Positions 31,634 to 42,673 of a stretch of 64,000 nucleotides of DNA are shown piece by piece. The position numbers were made by a program, and so were the translations under genes. The stretch spans positions 171,258,516 to 171,322,515 of the forward strand of contig OX465281.1 in NCBI GenBank assembly GCA_949987705.1, in the 5' to 3' direction. Under the pieces are notes generated by a model that saw only the letters and a program-made list of their open reading frames with translations, ran no database searches and was not told the DNA's origin. The DNA comes from Thereva unica. Its lineage: Eukaryota; Arthropoda; Insecta; Diptera; Therevidae. Within the stretch, counting starts at the first letter, position 1, and each line of letters opens with the position of its first letter.

Positions 31634-34540
31634 TTAACTTGAACCACTGTCAAGCGGCACAAGATCTGCTGGCACAGACAGTCTACGAGGAGAAAATCGA
31701 CGTCGCAATCGTCTGCGAGCAGTATAGAAACCTGCACAGCGGCGTCTGGATAAACGATAGCAGCGGCACGTCAGCGATATGGACGTGTGGGAGCCGAGCC
31801 ATGGAAGATACCATGAGAAGCCCAGAGAATGGCTTCACGCGGGCAAAAGTATTCGGAATACACGTCTACAGCTGCTATGCGGCGCCAAGCCTGACACTAG
31901 ACGAGTACGAGTCGATATTGGAAAGGTTAGCCGCCATCACCCGGTAATACTAGCGGGTGATTTCAATGCTTGGGCTGTCGAATGGGGCAGTCGACAAACG
32001 AATGCAAGAGGGCGCATACTTCTAGAAGTATTCTCGCCACTTAACGTAGTGTTAGTCAACTCTGGAGGCGAGAACACCTTCCAAAGGGGTGGGAGAACAT
32101 CTGTAATCGACATCACTTATGTGAGCGATTCAGTGGTCAAAGACCTACAGTGGCGTTTGAGCGATCTGTACACGCATAGCGACCACCAAGCCATCATCTT
32201 CGAGGTGGGCCAGGGTATAGAAAAGAGAAATCCTACGTACGGAACGGCTAGAGGATGGGCCGTTAAGAAACTCGACGCAGAGGTGTTCGAGGAAGTATTC
32301 CTGCATGATGCGAGGTCGGCAGGAGGTGCCAGGGAAGAGGCAGAGGAAATAGAAGAATCAGTGAAACGGGCATGTGACGCATCCATGCCACGGCGCGCCG
32401 GCAATCGTAGGCTTTCACCAAACTTCTGGTGGAACGCAGAGATCGATGAATGCCGAAGGATCTGTCTGAAAGCGAGAAGGAGAACTCAGAGAAGCCGGAA
32501 CCGTCCAGATTTCGATGAACTCCTTCAGAGGTATAAGGAAGCGAGAAAAATGCTGAACAAGGCCATCGCTAGAAGTAAATCCGAGCACTTCAAAAGGTTG
32601 TGCAGAGAAGCAGACTCGGACCCCTGGGGTGGAGCCTATAAAATGGTTATGTCAGCGGTCAAGGGCAAACGCTCTCCGCCGATCACCTGCCCCGCGCTGC
32701 TCCAGAGTATTGTGTATGTCCTGTTTCCACCGAACGTACGCACGGTCGATCTACCCACCCTCCAGGTGGACCCAGAGGAGATACCTGCGGTGACCGCAGA
32801 TGAGATTCTGGAGGCATACCAAATAAAGCGGCGAAGCTGGCAGCTTCAATAGCGCCAGACAGGTTCGCTGAAGTCTTCACAGCGTGCCCGAGAGAGGGGA
32901 TCTTCCCGGAGCGATGGAAACAGCAGAAACTCGTGCTCCTACCGAAGCCGAACAAACATCTAGGGGACCCATCGTCCTTCAGACCGATATGCCTCCTTAG
33001 TTGTATAGGCAAACTTTTCGAGCGGGTGATCTGTAACAGGATTCTCCCTAGCGTCGAAAGGGTAGGTGGCCTGTCGGACAAGCAATTCGGCTTCAGAAAG
33101 GCAAGGTCGACGACTGATGCAGTCAATATGGTGGTGGGCATAGCAAGAGCCGCCATAGAGAAAAATCACTGCTGCGCATTGATAACCCTCGACGTAAAAA
33201 ATGCTTTCAACTCAGCGAGGTGGAGCAAAATAGTTGAGGCGTTGATCAAGCTAGGCACACCAAAGTACCTAGTGCGTGTAGTGGCCGACTACCTCCAGGG
33301 TAGGTCGCTTCGTTGTGATTCGGATGATGGTCCTAAAGTGTTCGGGACAACATGCGGTGTCCCGCAAGGTTCCGTCCTGGGCCCTCTCCTATGGATCGCA
33401 ATGTACAATGATGTGTTGGGGCTTCGTCTTCCAAAGGAAGCAGTGGCGATCGGGTTTGCAGATGATATCGGGGTAGTTGTCGAAGGAAAACACCCAGATG
33501 ACATCGAACTGTACGCAAACGAAGCGATCTGGGAAATAAAAGCGTTGTTAGAACGCGCGGGGTTGAAGCTTGCTGAGCACAAAACGGAAGTAGTGCTGAT
33601 CAGCAAGCGACGAAAGCTAGTATCCGTAAGGATAAAAGTAGGGGAACAGATCATCCACTCACAGCCCGCACTAAGGTACCTGGGTGTGATGATCGACCGG
33701 AGGCTAAACTTCAAAGCGCACTTGGAGGGCACGGCAGACAAAGCGTCTGCGATTTGTGCAGCACTCGCAAGAATGCTGCCCAATGTTGGGGGCCCTAGAC
33801 CGAGTCGCCGCCTCCTCTTGGGGAGGGTGGTCAGCTCAGTCCTGTTATACGCAGCGCCAGTGTGGGCAGCAGCGTTAAACAGGACTGCAAATTATAGGAA
33901 ATGGAGGGCCGCATATAGGCTAAGTGCACTACGCGCTTGCTGCGCGTACAGGACCACGTCCGACGATGCGGCGTGCGTGATAGCGGGGATGATTCCCGTA
34001 GATATTCTGGCGAGGGAGGGCATGCGTCTCTATGATCCAGAATATAGTGGAGGGGAGCCAAGAAGGGTGCGGCGGCAGATTGCGCGCTGCGAGTCCTTAA
34101 GCGAATGGCAGGCGAAGTGGGACGAGTCTGTTAAGGGTCGTTGGACCCACAGACTTATCCCTAATGTTGAAATATGGGCTACGAGGGAGCGTGGGGAAGT
34201 AAGTTACGACCTCACGCAGTTCCTGAGCGGACATGGGGGGTATAGGAAATACCTCCACCGCTTCGGGCACGATGATTCACCGCTGTGTCCGGTATGCCCA
34301 GCGACGGAGGAAGACGCAGAACACGTCTTCTTTACCTGCTCGAGATTCGCCGAGGAAAGGGCGAAACTAGAAGAAAGGGTCGAGGAGCCACTAACGCCCG
34401 AAAACATCCTAGACCATATGATGAGGTCTGAGGAAATGTGGAGGGACGTGGAAGCAACCCTCAAGACCATTCACAGAAAGCTAAGGCAAGAAGAAGCCGT
34501 AAGTAATGCCGTAATGCCGCGAGCAGAAGCAGCTGAATGA
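31630..34540 (+). pseudogene. R1-clade LINE ORF2 (endonuclease-RT)
   Basis: The endonuclease runs from NLNHCQAAQDLL through LAGDFNAWAVEWGS and YTHSDHQAIIF. RT follows with FRPICLLSCIGKLFERVI, TLDVKNAFNSARW, CGVPQGSVLGPLLW and GFADDIGVVVE. The tail has a Cys-rich knuckle CPVCPATEEDAEHVFFTC, characteristic of the R1/Tad group. A frameshift near 31945 separates the first ~100 codons. A short deletion plus frame change at ~32825-32860 removes the start of the RT fingers. The RT-to-C-terminus frame (32933-34540) is intact, with all main RT motifs. Confidence 0.88.
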
Positions 34541-34548
34541 AGCTGAAC

Positions 34549-34590
34549 GACCCCCGCGATGTAATGCTTATTAGCCAGTCCCGCGGGGGT
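34549..34590 (+). other. 3' UTR hairpin of R1-clade LINE (copy 2)
   Basis: Same CCCCCGCG...CGCGGGGG stem as at 18471-18510, just past the ORF2 stop. Confidence 0.55.
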
Positions 34591-34778
34591 GGATCACGTC
34601 GGAGGGGCTTTTTTAGTTCTCATGTTCATAGACCCATATATGCGTATGTGCACTTATGTGTCCATATGTGTATATGTGTGGATTTACCTGAAACATAACC
34701 GTCATGCGGGATCGGCCAGTAAGGGGCACATGAGTCATGCCGGTAGCAAATGCTTTTTTACCCCCCGGAAAAAAAATA

Positions 34779-34789
34779 TATACATATAC

Positions 34790-34834
<45 letters not shown>
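34779..34834. repeat. (TA)n tract 5
   Basis: TA tract with a few catacata units. It passes directly into (TTTA)n of the next LINE's 3' tail. Confidence 0.92.
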
Positions 34835-34841
<7 letters not shown>

Positions 34842-35056
34842 TTATTTATTTATTTTATTTATTTAGTCTACCGAAAAACAATTCTTACAGACTAGAAATA
34901 ATTTATAAAAATAATGAAGTAACCAAAATAATTAATATCTTATAAATTAGAAAAAAAATAATAATAATAATAAAAACAACAAAATAACCAAAATAATTAA
35001 TATCTTATAAATAAGGAAAACAAAAACAAGAAAGTCAAAAGTAAATTATGCCAATC

Positions 35057-37928
35057 TTATCTACACAACCCATTCACTAGCTTTTTAAACATATCACGAT
35101 TGATAGAAATATCAATACTGTCATAGACATTATTGAAAGCACTAGAACAGTGCGCGATAGGATCATGCTGGCCATAGCAGGTTCTATGAAAAGGAAGACG
35201 TAAAAGATTATAATATCTTAAAGACGTACCAGGAACATGAATATTAAATAAGGCAAGGAGTTCAGGCGAGCGAATCTTACAACATAAAACATCCCTGACA
35301 AACATAATACAACAAACTTTCCTTCTTGACTCCAACGTTTGAAGGCCAAGAAGAAGGCATCTGGAAAGATAGGAAGGAGAATGATTCCAACGAGAAGCGC
35401 GCAGTGCATAGCGAGTAAAATTTTTTTGAATGGACTCAATACGCTTAATATGAATCGCTAAATACGGACACCAAACAACAGAAGCATATTCTAAAACAGA
35501 ACGAACCAGCGACACATAAAGAATCTTTAGCGTATAACAATCACGAAATTCGGTGGCATTCCTTTTAATAAACCCAAGCAGTTTATAGGCTTTAGACATA
35601 ACATAATCAATATGAAGGTTACACTCAAGTTTTGAATCAAAAACAACCCCCAGATCTTTAATAAAAGATGGATGCGCAATCGCGACATTGTCAATAGTAT
35701 ATTCAAAACAAACTGGATTACTAATTCGATGGAAAGAGAAGCTATTACACTTGGTCGGATTTAAGGATAAATCATTATTAGCACACCAAACAGTAAGTCT
35801 ATCAAGATCAGATTGCATTCGAAGGCAATCCTGATAACTTGTGATCGATTTATAAATTTTAAGGTCATCAGCATATAAAAGACATTCTGAAAATTTAAAA
35901 ATACTTACAATATCATTAATGGAAATTAGGAATAGAAGTGGGCCCAAATGACTTCCTTGGGGTACACCGGAGTTAACATATATCAAGCGAGATTCAAACG
36001 AATCAATTTAAACACGCTGTTTCCTGTTGGAGAGATAGGAGTCCATCCATCTTAAAAGAGATGAATGAATGCCAAAGGAAAAAAGTTTCTTTTTAAGAAG
36101 TGAGAGATTAACACGATCGAAGGCCTTAACAAAATCCGTATATACAACATCAACTTGCGAGCCATCCTCAATCTCGTTGATGACAAAATTTTTAAAAAGA
36201 ATTAAATTTGTAGAAGACGATTTACCAGATACAAAACCATGTTGCTGATGACAAATCGCTTCTTTGATATGAAAATAAATTTTATCTTTGACTAAGCTTT
36301 CAAAAAACTTGGGTAATGGCAAGAGCTTAGCAATGCCTCTATAATTTTTAATTAAATCACGTGAACCAGCCTTATGTAATGGTTTGATGAATGAAAACTT
36401 CCACTGATCTAAAAAGCAGCCTATTCTTAAGGAAAAATTAAAAATTATAGTTAAAGCAGGAGCGAGTGAAATGCAACATTTTTTCAAAAGATAATTTGAA
36501 ATTATATCATTTCCATAGAAAGTATCATCATTTAAAGAACTCAACAGCTGATTGTATGTGGGAAGTTTCATAATTTAATTGAGAGCTGCACATGGTAAAG
36601 TTAGACTCAAAATAGTCCGCAAACAAGTCGCATGTTGACTCAAGATTCCAAGAAGAAACATTATTAAGGACCATTTTTAAAGGAAAACCCGAAGACAACC
36701 GCTTATTATTAACAAAGGACCAAAAAGCCTTACTATTTTTTTTAATCTTAGATTCACATTCCCAGATGTATTGCTTAAATAGGTATTTATGTAGAAAATC
36801 AAATTCACGTTGCAGACGCCTAAAAATAGATTCATTCGCCTGATTAGAAACACTTTTGAATGCTTTGTATGCTTTATTTTTTGCATTTTTTAATCTAAGC
36901 AATGATCGCTTAAACCATGGGGGATGATTACTAGTCATCTTGTTTTTAAAAGGAATAAACATGCTAATGCCAGCATGAACAATATTTAAAAAAGTTAAAT
37001 ACACCGAGTTTAAATCGTTTGTTCGCAAGTCAAGAACATCAAGCCATTGAATGGAGGAAAAGTAATCATTAAGCTTGGCATAATCGCCCTTATAAAAGTC
37101 AATAGATTTTAAATTAGTCACACTAGAATCAGCAAAAACAAGTAAATTAATATCTATTACTATAGGTATATGAAAAGAATCAGGTTTAACAAAAGGATCA
37201 GAAACTTCAGTTACATTAGCAATCAAGTCAACACTTACAAATAATAAATCTAAAGTCCTATTTAAGAAATTTCTAACATTATTGATTTGAATTAAATCGC
37301 AACTAAGCATAGAATCAATTAAAACTCGTTCAGCCTCCTGGGTGATGTGCATAGGAATAAGACATAATTCGTCCTCACACCAAATCCATTCTATATTCGG
37401 CAAGTTATAGTCACCTAGACAACACAAAAAGTCATCTGCATGAATTGTATTGTAAAGTTCCTTGATATTATTAGTATGTATTTCGTATAGAAGCAGTGAA
37501 CTAGCAGGCGGTATATAGCTTACGCAAAAATTAACTTTCCTCGCCCCAAAAGTGAAGACTTCTACAGCGAGCTGTTCAATTATACCATCATCGTTAGACA
37601 AAGGAATAAGACGAGATTGGATTGTAGCTTTTACCGCAATTAAAACGCCGCCACCACGGGATAAACCTGTAGAAAGAGAGCATCTGTCCTTGCGATACAC
37701 AGTGTATTTCCTCTCGTCAAAGAATTGGGAAGTAGCAATGTTAACAGCAAGCCAAGTTTCGGTTAAAACAATAATATCGAAGTCACATCCCAAGGTAGCC
37801 AGATAGATGTCAGACACTTTGGTGCGCATGCCTCGAATATTCTGGTAATAGCAGGAAAAAGTAGTGTTGGCTAAGCGTCTATCACCATAGGGACCCACAT
37901 TTTGTACTTTGGAGAAATTAAGTTGCAA
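35057..37928 (-). pseudogene. LINE ORF2 endonuclease-reverse transcriptase
   Basis: The endonuclease (37928-36528) shows YYQNIRGMRTK, LTETWL, LGDYNLPNIEW and DSFHIPI. RT begins across a frameshift at ~36550 (FIKPLHKAGSRDLIKNYRGI, YTDFVKAFDRVN). An in-frame TAA at about 36008 interrupts just before SGVPQGSHLGPLLFL, and YADDLKIYK follows. The C-terminal tail is complete to the stop at 35057. The nominal start codon is TTG and the frame overlaps the end of ORF1, so the true start is unclear; reinitiation after ORF1 is usual for such LINEs. Confidence 0.87.
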
Positions 37929-37936
37929 ATTCTGGA

Positions 37937-38941
37937 TTAAGTAGTCACTCCGGCTGGCTGAGCACTGAAGTTTTTTGTTTGTTGACGATTATGAAAGGGA
38001 CTTAATTCTAGCCCCAGTGGCCAAATGGATGCGTCCATAAACTTGCTATAAAGTTCCGATGGAATTCCCATTTTAAAATTAATAAATTTCAAGCACGATA
38101 TGTCTGCATCTTTCTTTGTAAGAGGAAAACATTTAAGGAGACTCTCGTCAACATTAAATTTATCGGCAGCAAATTTAGTTATCGAAGTCGATGTAGTAGA
38201 CGGTGAAAGTTTACCTAGCCGAATCCACTTCAAGCTCTGAACGACAGAAAGCTCTCCAAATGATGAACCCGAGCCGATCAGTTTCTTTGCTTTACGTTTC
38301 GGGTGTATAATAGTCCAAGCATGATCAGATCCGAGCGAGGCTGCAGCAGGATGAGAAGCTGTTGATTCTAAGGCAACCGCAGCAGCAAGAGCAGCTGTTG
38401 ATTCCGAGGCAACAGCATCTAATGCATTTGAAGGTTCAGTGACGGATGATTGCTGTATACTTCCCGATGGCACCGAATTATCACAACAGCTGAGTGTTAC
38501 AGCTGGAGATTTTGATGGCACAGCTACAGCTGATTTTTGACTGTTTTTAATTTTAGCTGTCTCCTCCGCACCGCTATTAATTGGTTTTTTAGGAGCACTT
38601 TTAGAAGAAGATGTTAAAATTTTTCCTGGTGTAGCAGGTTTTGATGACTCCGTCTTAAGAGCAGAGCTAATCATTTTTAATTTAGAAGACGTTGATGAAA
38701 TTGTCTTATGAAGATCCAAAAGTAGTGATGAGATAGACAGGCACATAGCTTGTAAATCAGGAAGGTTCATTTTTGAGCAGTTGGGACACTTCCATGAGAC
38801 ATCACGATTTTTCGCTAGAAAGTCAAGAACACCGTCAGTGATTTTAGAACACCGTTTATGAAAATGGAGTGTGCAGAAGCCGCAAGCAACACTTTTATCA
38901 AAAAGAGTATCACTACACTTCGCGCACTGCTTTAGAGACAT
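37937..38941 (-). CDS. LINE ORF1, PHD-finger protein
   Basis: Starts at ATG 38941 (MSLKQCAKCSDT); the longer frame upstream only reads through (TA)n. Residues 6-57 form a PHD-type Cys4-His-Cys3 zinc finger (CAKC, CGFC, HFHKRC, CPNC), found in ORF1 of several CR1/Jockey-group elements. A low-complexity Ser/Ala/Pro/Lys linker follows (residues ~80-230), then a C-terminal domain with WTIIHPKRKAKK and LKFINFKMGIPSELY, resembling the esterase-free ORF1 tail. No stop or frameshift. It ends 9 bp before the ORF2 frame's nominal start. Confidence 0.85.
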   Translation of the reverse strand: MSLKQCAKCSDTLFDKSVACGFCTLHFHKRCSKITDGVLDFLAKNRDVSWKCPNCSKMNLPDLQAMCLSISSLLLDLHKTISSTSSKLKMISSALKTESSKPATPGKILTSSSKSAPKKPINSGAEETAKIKNSQKSAVAVPSKSPAVTLSCCDNSVPSGSIQQSSVTEPSNALDAVASESTAALAAAVALESTASHPAAASLGSDHAWTIIHPKRKAKKLIGSGSSFGELSVVQSLKWIRLGKLSPSTTSTSITKFAADKFNVDESLLKCFPLTKKDADISCLKFINFKMGIPSELYSKFMDASIWPLGLELSPFHNRQQTKNFSAQPAGVTT

Positions 38942-39027
38942 TTCGAAAAGTTTTATTTTAAATTTTAGAAAAATTGATAACGTAGAAAGCACGTCTGTTA
39001 TCAAAGAAAGTCGAATCGAGACTGAGG

Positions 39028-39028
<1 letters not shown>

Positions 39029-39103
<75 letters not shown>

Positions 39104-39107
39104 TATA
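39029..39107. repeat. (TA)n tract 6
   Basis: About 79 bp of TA with one aata slip, between the PHD LINE 5' end and a MITE. Confidence 0.95.
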
Positions 39108-39292
39108 CAGTGAGTCACAAAAGTAAGTATGTAAGTAAGTAAGTACCACTGTGTATCTAAACAACTATTTGTATGTATGCGCGACTAGTCGACACAAAAA
39201 ATTACCGTTAATTGTGGCGTCTGGGTTCAATCGGTCATTTATTATCAACGAAGATCATTTATTATGATGTGTATACTTACTTTTGTGACTCA

Positions 39293-39295
<3 letters not shown>
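39108..39295. mobile_element. 188-bp MITE, Tc1/mariner type
   Basis: CAGTGAGTCACAAAAGTAAG and its reverse complement form the ends, with (TA)n on both sides. Non-coding; contains a (gtaa)n run near 39122. Confidence 0.88.

Positions 39296-39335
<40 letters not shown>
39296..39335. repeat. (TA)n tract 7
   Basis: About 40 bp of pure TA between the MITE and the Tc1 element. Confidence 0.95.
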
Positions 39336-39338
<3 letters not shown>

Positions 39339-40950
39339 TGAGGTGCAAAACTGAACACATGTCTGCGTAATTTTGAAAGTACTATTATATTTTAAACAAT
39401 TTCTATAAGATAAAAGCATTTACCATTGAATTGCAACTACTGTTACTTCTTTACTATGTAAGTGTATTATAATTATAAAAATCTGTTACAAAATTCAAAA
39501 GATCACAAAGTGGCAGTACAAAAATTTTCAGGAATTCTTATACTCAGTTTTGCTCGACCCTCGTTTTCGAATAATCCCGTTGGATGACTCATAGACCTAA
39601 ATTACGCACGATTACAGCGTGCATAATTGCCGTTAGTTACTGATTTTTGAATATTTTACAATAAAGGTTATAAAAAGTAGTGAGTTTTAAATTTTAAAAA
39701 AGTGAATATTTACAATATGAAGCCGATTTCTTTAAGTATACAGCGTCAAGTACAAATTTTACTTCAAGACGGGCTATCCTCAAGGAAAATTGCAGAAAAA
39801 TGCGGCATTAGCCAGTCGGCGGTGCAAGCGATTAAAAAAAGGAAATCAGTTAAGTGCCCAGTTTTAAAAGGCGGTCGACCAAGAATGTTATCTGAGCAAG
39901 ACGTTAGAACTCTTGGTCGTTATTTAACAAGTGGGGAAGCTTCTTCTGGAAAATCATACAGGAGTACAAGTTAGTGAGTGGACAGCGCGGCGTGCTTTAA
40001 AAAAAACAGGATTTGTATCAATAGAAAAGAAACCAAAGCCTGCACTATCGCAGAAAATTATAAAAGCTCGTCTTGCCTTCGCTCGAAGACACCAGGATTG
40101 GACAGTTGAGCAATGGAGCAAAGTTATTTGGTCTGACGAAGTCAAAATTAACAGGTATTGTTCAGACGGACGTTCTTGGGCTTGGATGAGGAAAGGTGAA
40201 AGGCTGCAACCTAGACATGTTAAACAAACTGTAAAGCACGGAGGAGGTTCCCTAATGGTCTGGGGGTGTATGACTGCTTGGGGAGTTGGTGATGTATTAT
40301 TGAGGGTATAATGAATCAGCACCAGTATCGCGAAATTTTAGAGACAGATTTATGGAAAACAATTGAAAATTTACCTATACCTGAGAACGAAATAATATTT
40401 CAGCAGGATCGAGACCCCAAACACACAGTTAAATCTGTTATAAATTGGATCAATTCTCAATCGTTCTCGTTAATGGTATGGCCAGCGCAAAGTCCAGATC
40501 TCAATCCAATTGAGAATTTATGGGCTTATTTGAAGGCACATATAAATTCGGCATATGATTCCGTTCCATCTTCAATTGAGGACTTGTGGGATCGCGTAAA
40601 AGAGATATGGGAACAGATACCCCCAGATTATGTTACGAGATTAGTAGAAAGCATGCCTCGACGTGTGCAACAAGTAATTAAAGCAAAAGGTCTTTGGACA
40701 AAATACTAAAAATTTAAACTTTCCGAGTTATATGTATCGAGCAAAATTGAGTATAAGAATTCTTGAAAGTTTTTGTACTATAACTTTTTAATTTTTTGTA
40801 TTATGTAACGGATCTTTTTAATAATAATACACTTACATTATAAAGAAGTAACAGTAGTTTCAATTCAACTTGCTTTTATTTTATAGAAATTGTTCAAGAT
40901 ATAATAGTAATTTCAAAACTTCACAGACATGTGTTCAGTTTTGCACGTCA

Positions 40951-40953
<3 letters not shown>
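39336..40953 (+). mobile_element. Tc1 element with ~230-bp TIRs
   Basis: Starts CAGTGAGGTGCAAAACTGAA and ends with the mirror image, flanked by (TA)n. The arms match with modest divergence for about 230 bp, up to cagttttgctcga on the left and tcgagcaaaattgag on the right. It contains one transposase pseudogene. Confidence 0.92.
39717..40709 (+). pseudogene. Tc1 transposase (DD34E), two frameshifts
   Basis: The N-terminal paired-like helix-turn-helix (LSIQRQVQILLQDGLSSRKI, then RPRMLSEQDVRTLGRYL) starts at ATG 39717. A frameshift near 39945 leads to WTARRALKKTGF and the first Asp (VIWSDEVKINRY). A second near 40300 leads to QQDRDPKHT (second Asp) and SPDLNPIENLW (Glu), with 34 residues between Asp and Glu. 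All catalytic residues are present, but the frame is broken twice. Confidence 0.9.

Positions 40954-41035
<82 letters not shown>
40954..41035. repeat. (TA)n tract 8
   Basis: About 82 bp of pure TA between the two Tc1 elements. Confidence 0.95.
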
Positions 41036-41038
<3 letters not shown>

Positions 41039-42008
41039 TGGCTCAAAGTTAAAATGGAACAAACTGATCTAAAGGTTTAAGGTTTAGAAAACGCTATAAT
41101 ACAATTAAGTTTTATGAAGGCATTAAATATATTTTTGAACTTCTTTTTGGAAAAACGTATTATTTACGGACGAAAGTAAATATAAAGTTTTTCAATCAGA
41201 TGGCAGATCATATGTGTGGCGAAGAGTTAATGAAGAACTGAAAGGAAAAAATCTGCAACCAACGATTAAACATGGAGGAGGTTCTGTGGTGGTGTGGGGT
41301 TGCATGTCTGCTGCTGGACCTGGAAAACTTCATTTTATTGAAGGAATAATGGATCAGTTCATGTACATATTTGAACATATTAAAATCAAATGTGAAGCAG
41401 AGTGCAAGGCAATTGGGTATAGAGAGCAATTTTTACTTTTACCAGGATAATGATCCCAAACACATAGCCTACAATGTTAGGAACTGGCTTATTCATAAGT
41501 GCCCTCATGTGTTAGAAACACCACCCCAGTCTTCTGACCTCAATTTAATTGAGAATTTATGGAGTTATATAAAGAAGAAGTTAAGAAACTATTCTATACC
41601 TAATAGAGATGCTTTAAAAACCGCACTTACCGAAGAATGGGCTAAAATTGAGCCTTCATACTGCCGAAATTAGTCGAATCAATGCCAAATCGCCTTAAAG
41701 CAGTTAAAAGGCAAAAGGGACTGCCAACAAAGTATTATATCATAAAACTTTTATGTAAATTTAGGATTAAGAATGAATTCAGTATTATGTTCCATTTTAT
41801 CTTTGAGGTAGTTTTTGTTATTTTTCAGAGTTTTATTATTTTTTCATAATGAAATCGTTGAATAGAAATCTAGTCATTTTGTTTTTTAACTATTTATTTA
41901 TAATGCTTTTATGAAAATATGACAGCATTAATATACTATATAAATAAATTATTATTTTCTCATGGAAGATTTTTTTTTGCCATGTTCCATTTTTACTTTG
42001 AGCCACTG
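41036..42008 (+). mobile_element. Second Tc1-like element, internally deleted
   Basis: Ends CAGTGGCTCAAAGTTAAAAT and its mirror with one mismatch over 26 bp, flanked by (TA)n. At 973 bp it is shorter than autonomous Tc1 elements; the DNA-binding half of the transposase is missing. Confidence 0.9.
41145..41700 (+). pseudogene. Tc1-like transposase remnant (DD34E)
   Basis: Begins within the catalytic domain at WKNVLFTDESKYKVF (first Asp) and GGGSVVVWGCMSAAG. A frameshift near 41420 follows, then FYFYQDNDPKH (second Asp) and SSDLNLIENLW (Glu, 34 residues on). The N-terminal helix-turn-helix is deleted. The C-terminus breaks again near 41670 (PKLVESMPNRLKAV in another frame). Confidence 0.85.
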
Positions 42009-42020
42009 TATATATATATA
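42009..42020. repeat. (TA)n tract 9
   Basis: Short TA run of about 12 bp between the second Tc1 and the mariner derivative. Confidence 0.85.
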
Positions 42021-42605
42021 CGAGGTGTGGCTATTAAATAACGAGACTGACGCTGCTACAGAAGAAGTGCGCATGCGCCAAACGCCAGCAACCAACAGCT
42101 GTTATCGTGAAGCCTTCTCTTTCGAATGTAGTGCCTCTCGCTTCTGTAAACAAATCAGTACAGCCGTAGCCTTCGTTCGCATTAGAGTTGTTTTTTTGTT
42201 TCGCCGGAAAAATGTTAAGTTTAACAGTAGAGCAACGCATTGTCGCAACACATTCCGCATTGTCTGTTAAGAGGTTTCTAGCCAAATTCAGCATCCCAGT
42301 TTTAGACCATCCGCCTTATTCGCCGGATCTTGCGCCGTGCGACTTCTATCTGTTTCCTACGGTGAAATCTGCATTAAAAGGAACAAGATTTGAGTCTGTT
42401 GAAGCTGTGAAAGAGAAAGCGGCACGCGTCCTGAAGGAGCTGACAGAAAAAGACTTCCAGCACTGTTTCGAACAATGGAAGATTCGCATGGAGCGTTGTA
42501 GGGATAGAGGAGGGGTGTATATTGAAGGTGATAACAAGTAAAAATGTATGAAATAAAAATAGAATGTTTTACAGCGTCAGTCTCGTTATTTAATAGCCAC
42601 ACCTC

Positions 42606-42606
<1 letters not shown>
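42021..42606 (+). mobile_element. Internally deleted mariner element
   Basis: Ends CGAGGTGTGGCTATTAAATA and its mirror image, matching for more than 30 bp, with TA on both sides. 586 bp against about 1.3 kb for full mariners. The remaining transposase sequence is joined in one open frame. Confidence 0.9.
42212..42541 (+). CDS. Mariner transposase deletion derivative
   Basis: ATG at 42212 opens MLSLTVEQRI (transposase start region) and passes directly into ALSVKRFLAKF and HPPYSPDLAPCDFYLFPTV, the C-terminal part with the third catalytic Asp of DD34D mariners. The DNA-binding domain and the first two Asp are gone, so it cannot catalyse. Yet the frame stays open to its natural-looking end (YIEGDNK). 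The deletion junction lies near RIVATHSA. Confidence 0.75.
   Translation: MLSLTVEQRIVATHSALSVKRFLAKFSIPVLDHPPYSPDLAPCDFYLFPTVKSALKGTRFESVEAVKEKAARVLKELTEKDFQHCFEQWKIRMERCRDRGGVYIEGDNK

Positions 42607-42672
<66 letters not shown>
42607..42672. repeat. (TA)n tract 10
   Basis: About 66 bp of pure TA between the mariner derivative and the left end of the long-TIR element. Confidence 0.95.

Positions 42673-42673
<1 letters not shown>

Larger units (their letters stand above)
31630..34778 (+). mobile_element. R1-clade LINE inserted in (TA)n
   Basis: Starts in the endonuclease region (INLNHCQAAQDLL) directly at a TA tract and ends in an A-run at another TA tract. ORF1 is missing. The 3' end is shared with the copy at 18221-18695. 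Some R1-clade insect LINEs (for example Waldo and Mino) are known to target microsatellites, which fits this arrangement. Confidence 0.85.
34835..39028 (-). mobile_element. PHD-finger LINE (CR1/Jockey group)
   Basis: Minus-strand LINE with ORF1 (PHD finger) and ORF2 (endonuclease-RT). Its 3' end is at the left, finishing in a (TAAA)n tail that merges with TA tract 5. The 5' end abuts TA tract 6. The 3' UTR contains two copies of aaccaaaataattaatatct (34920 and 34987). Confidence 0.85.

Noticed and set aside
42034..42294. ORFs on both strands at the mariner left end
   Set aside because: They cover the TIR and 5' UTR; only the frame from 42212 matches mariner transposase.
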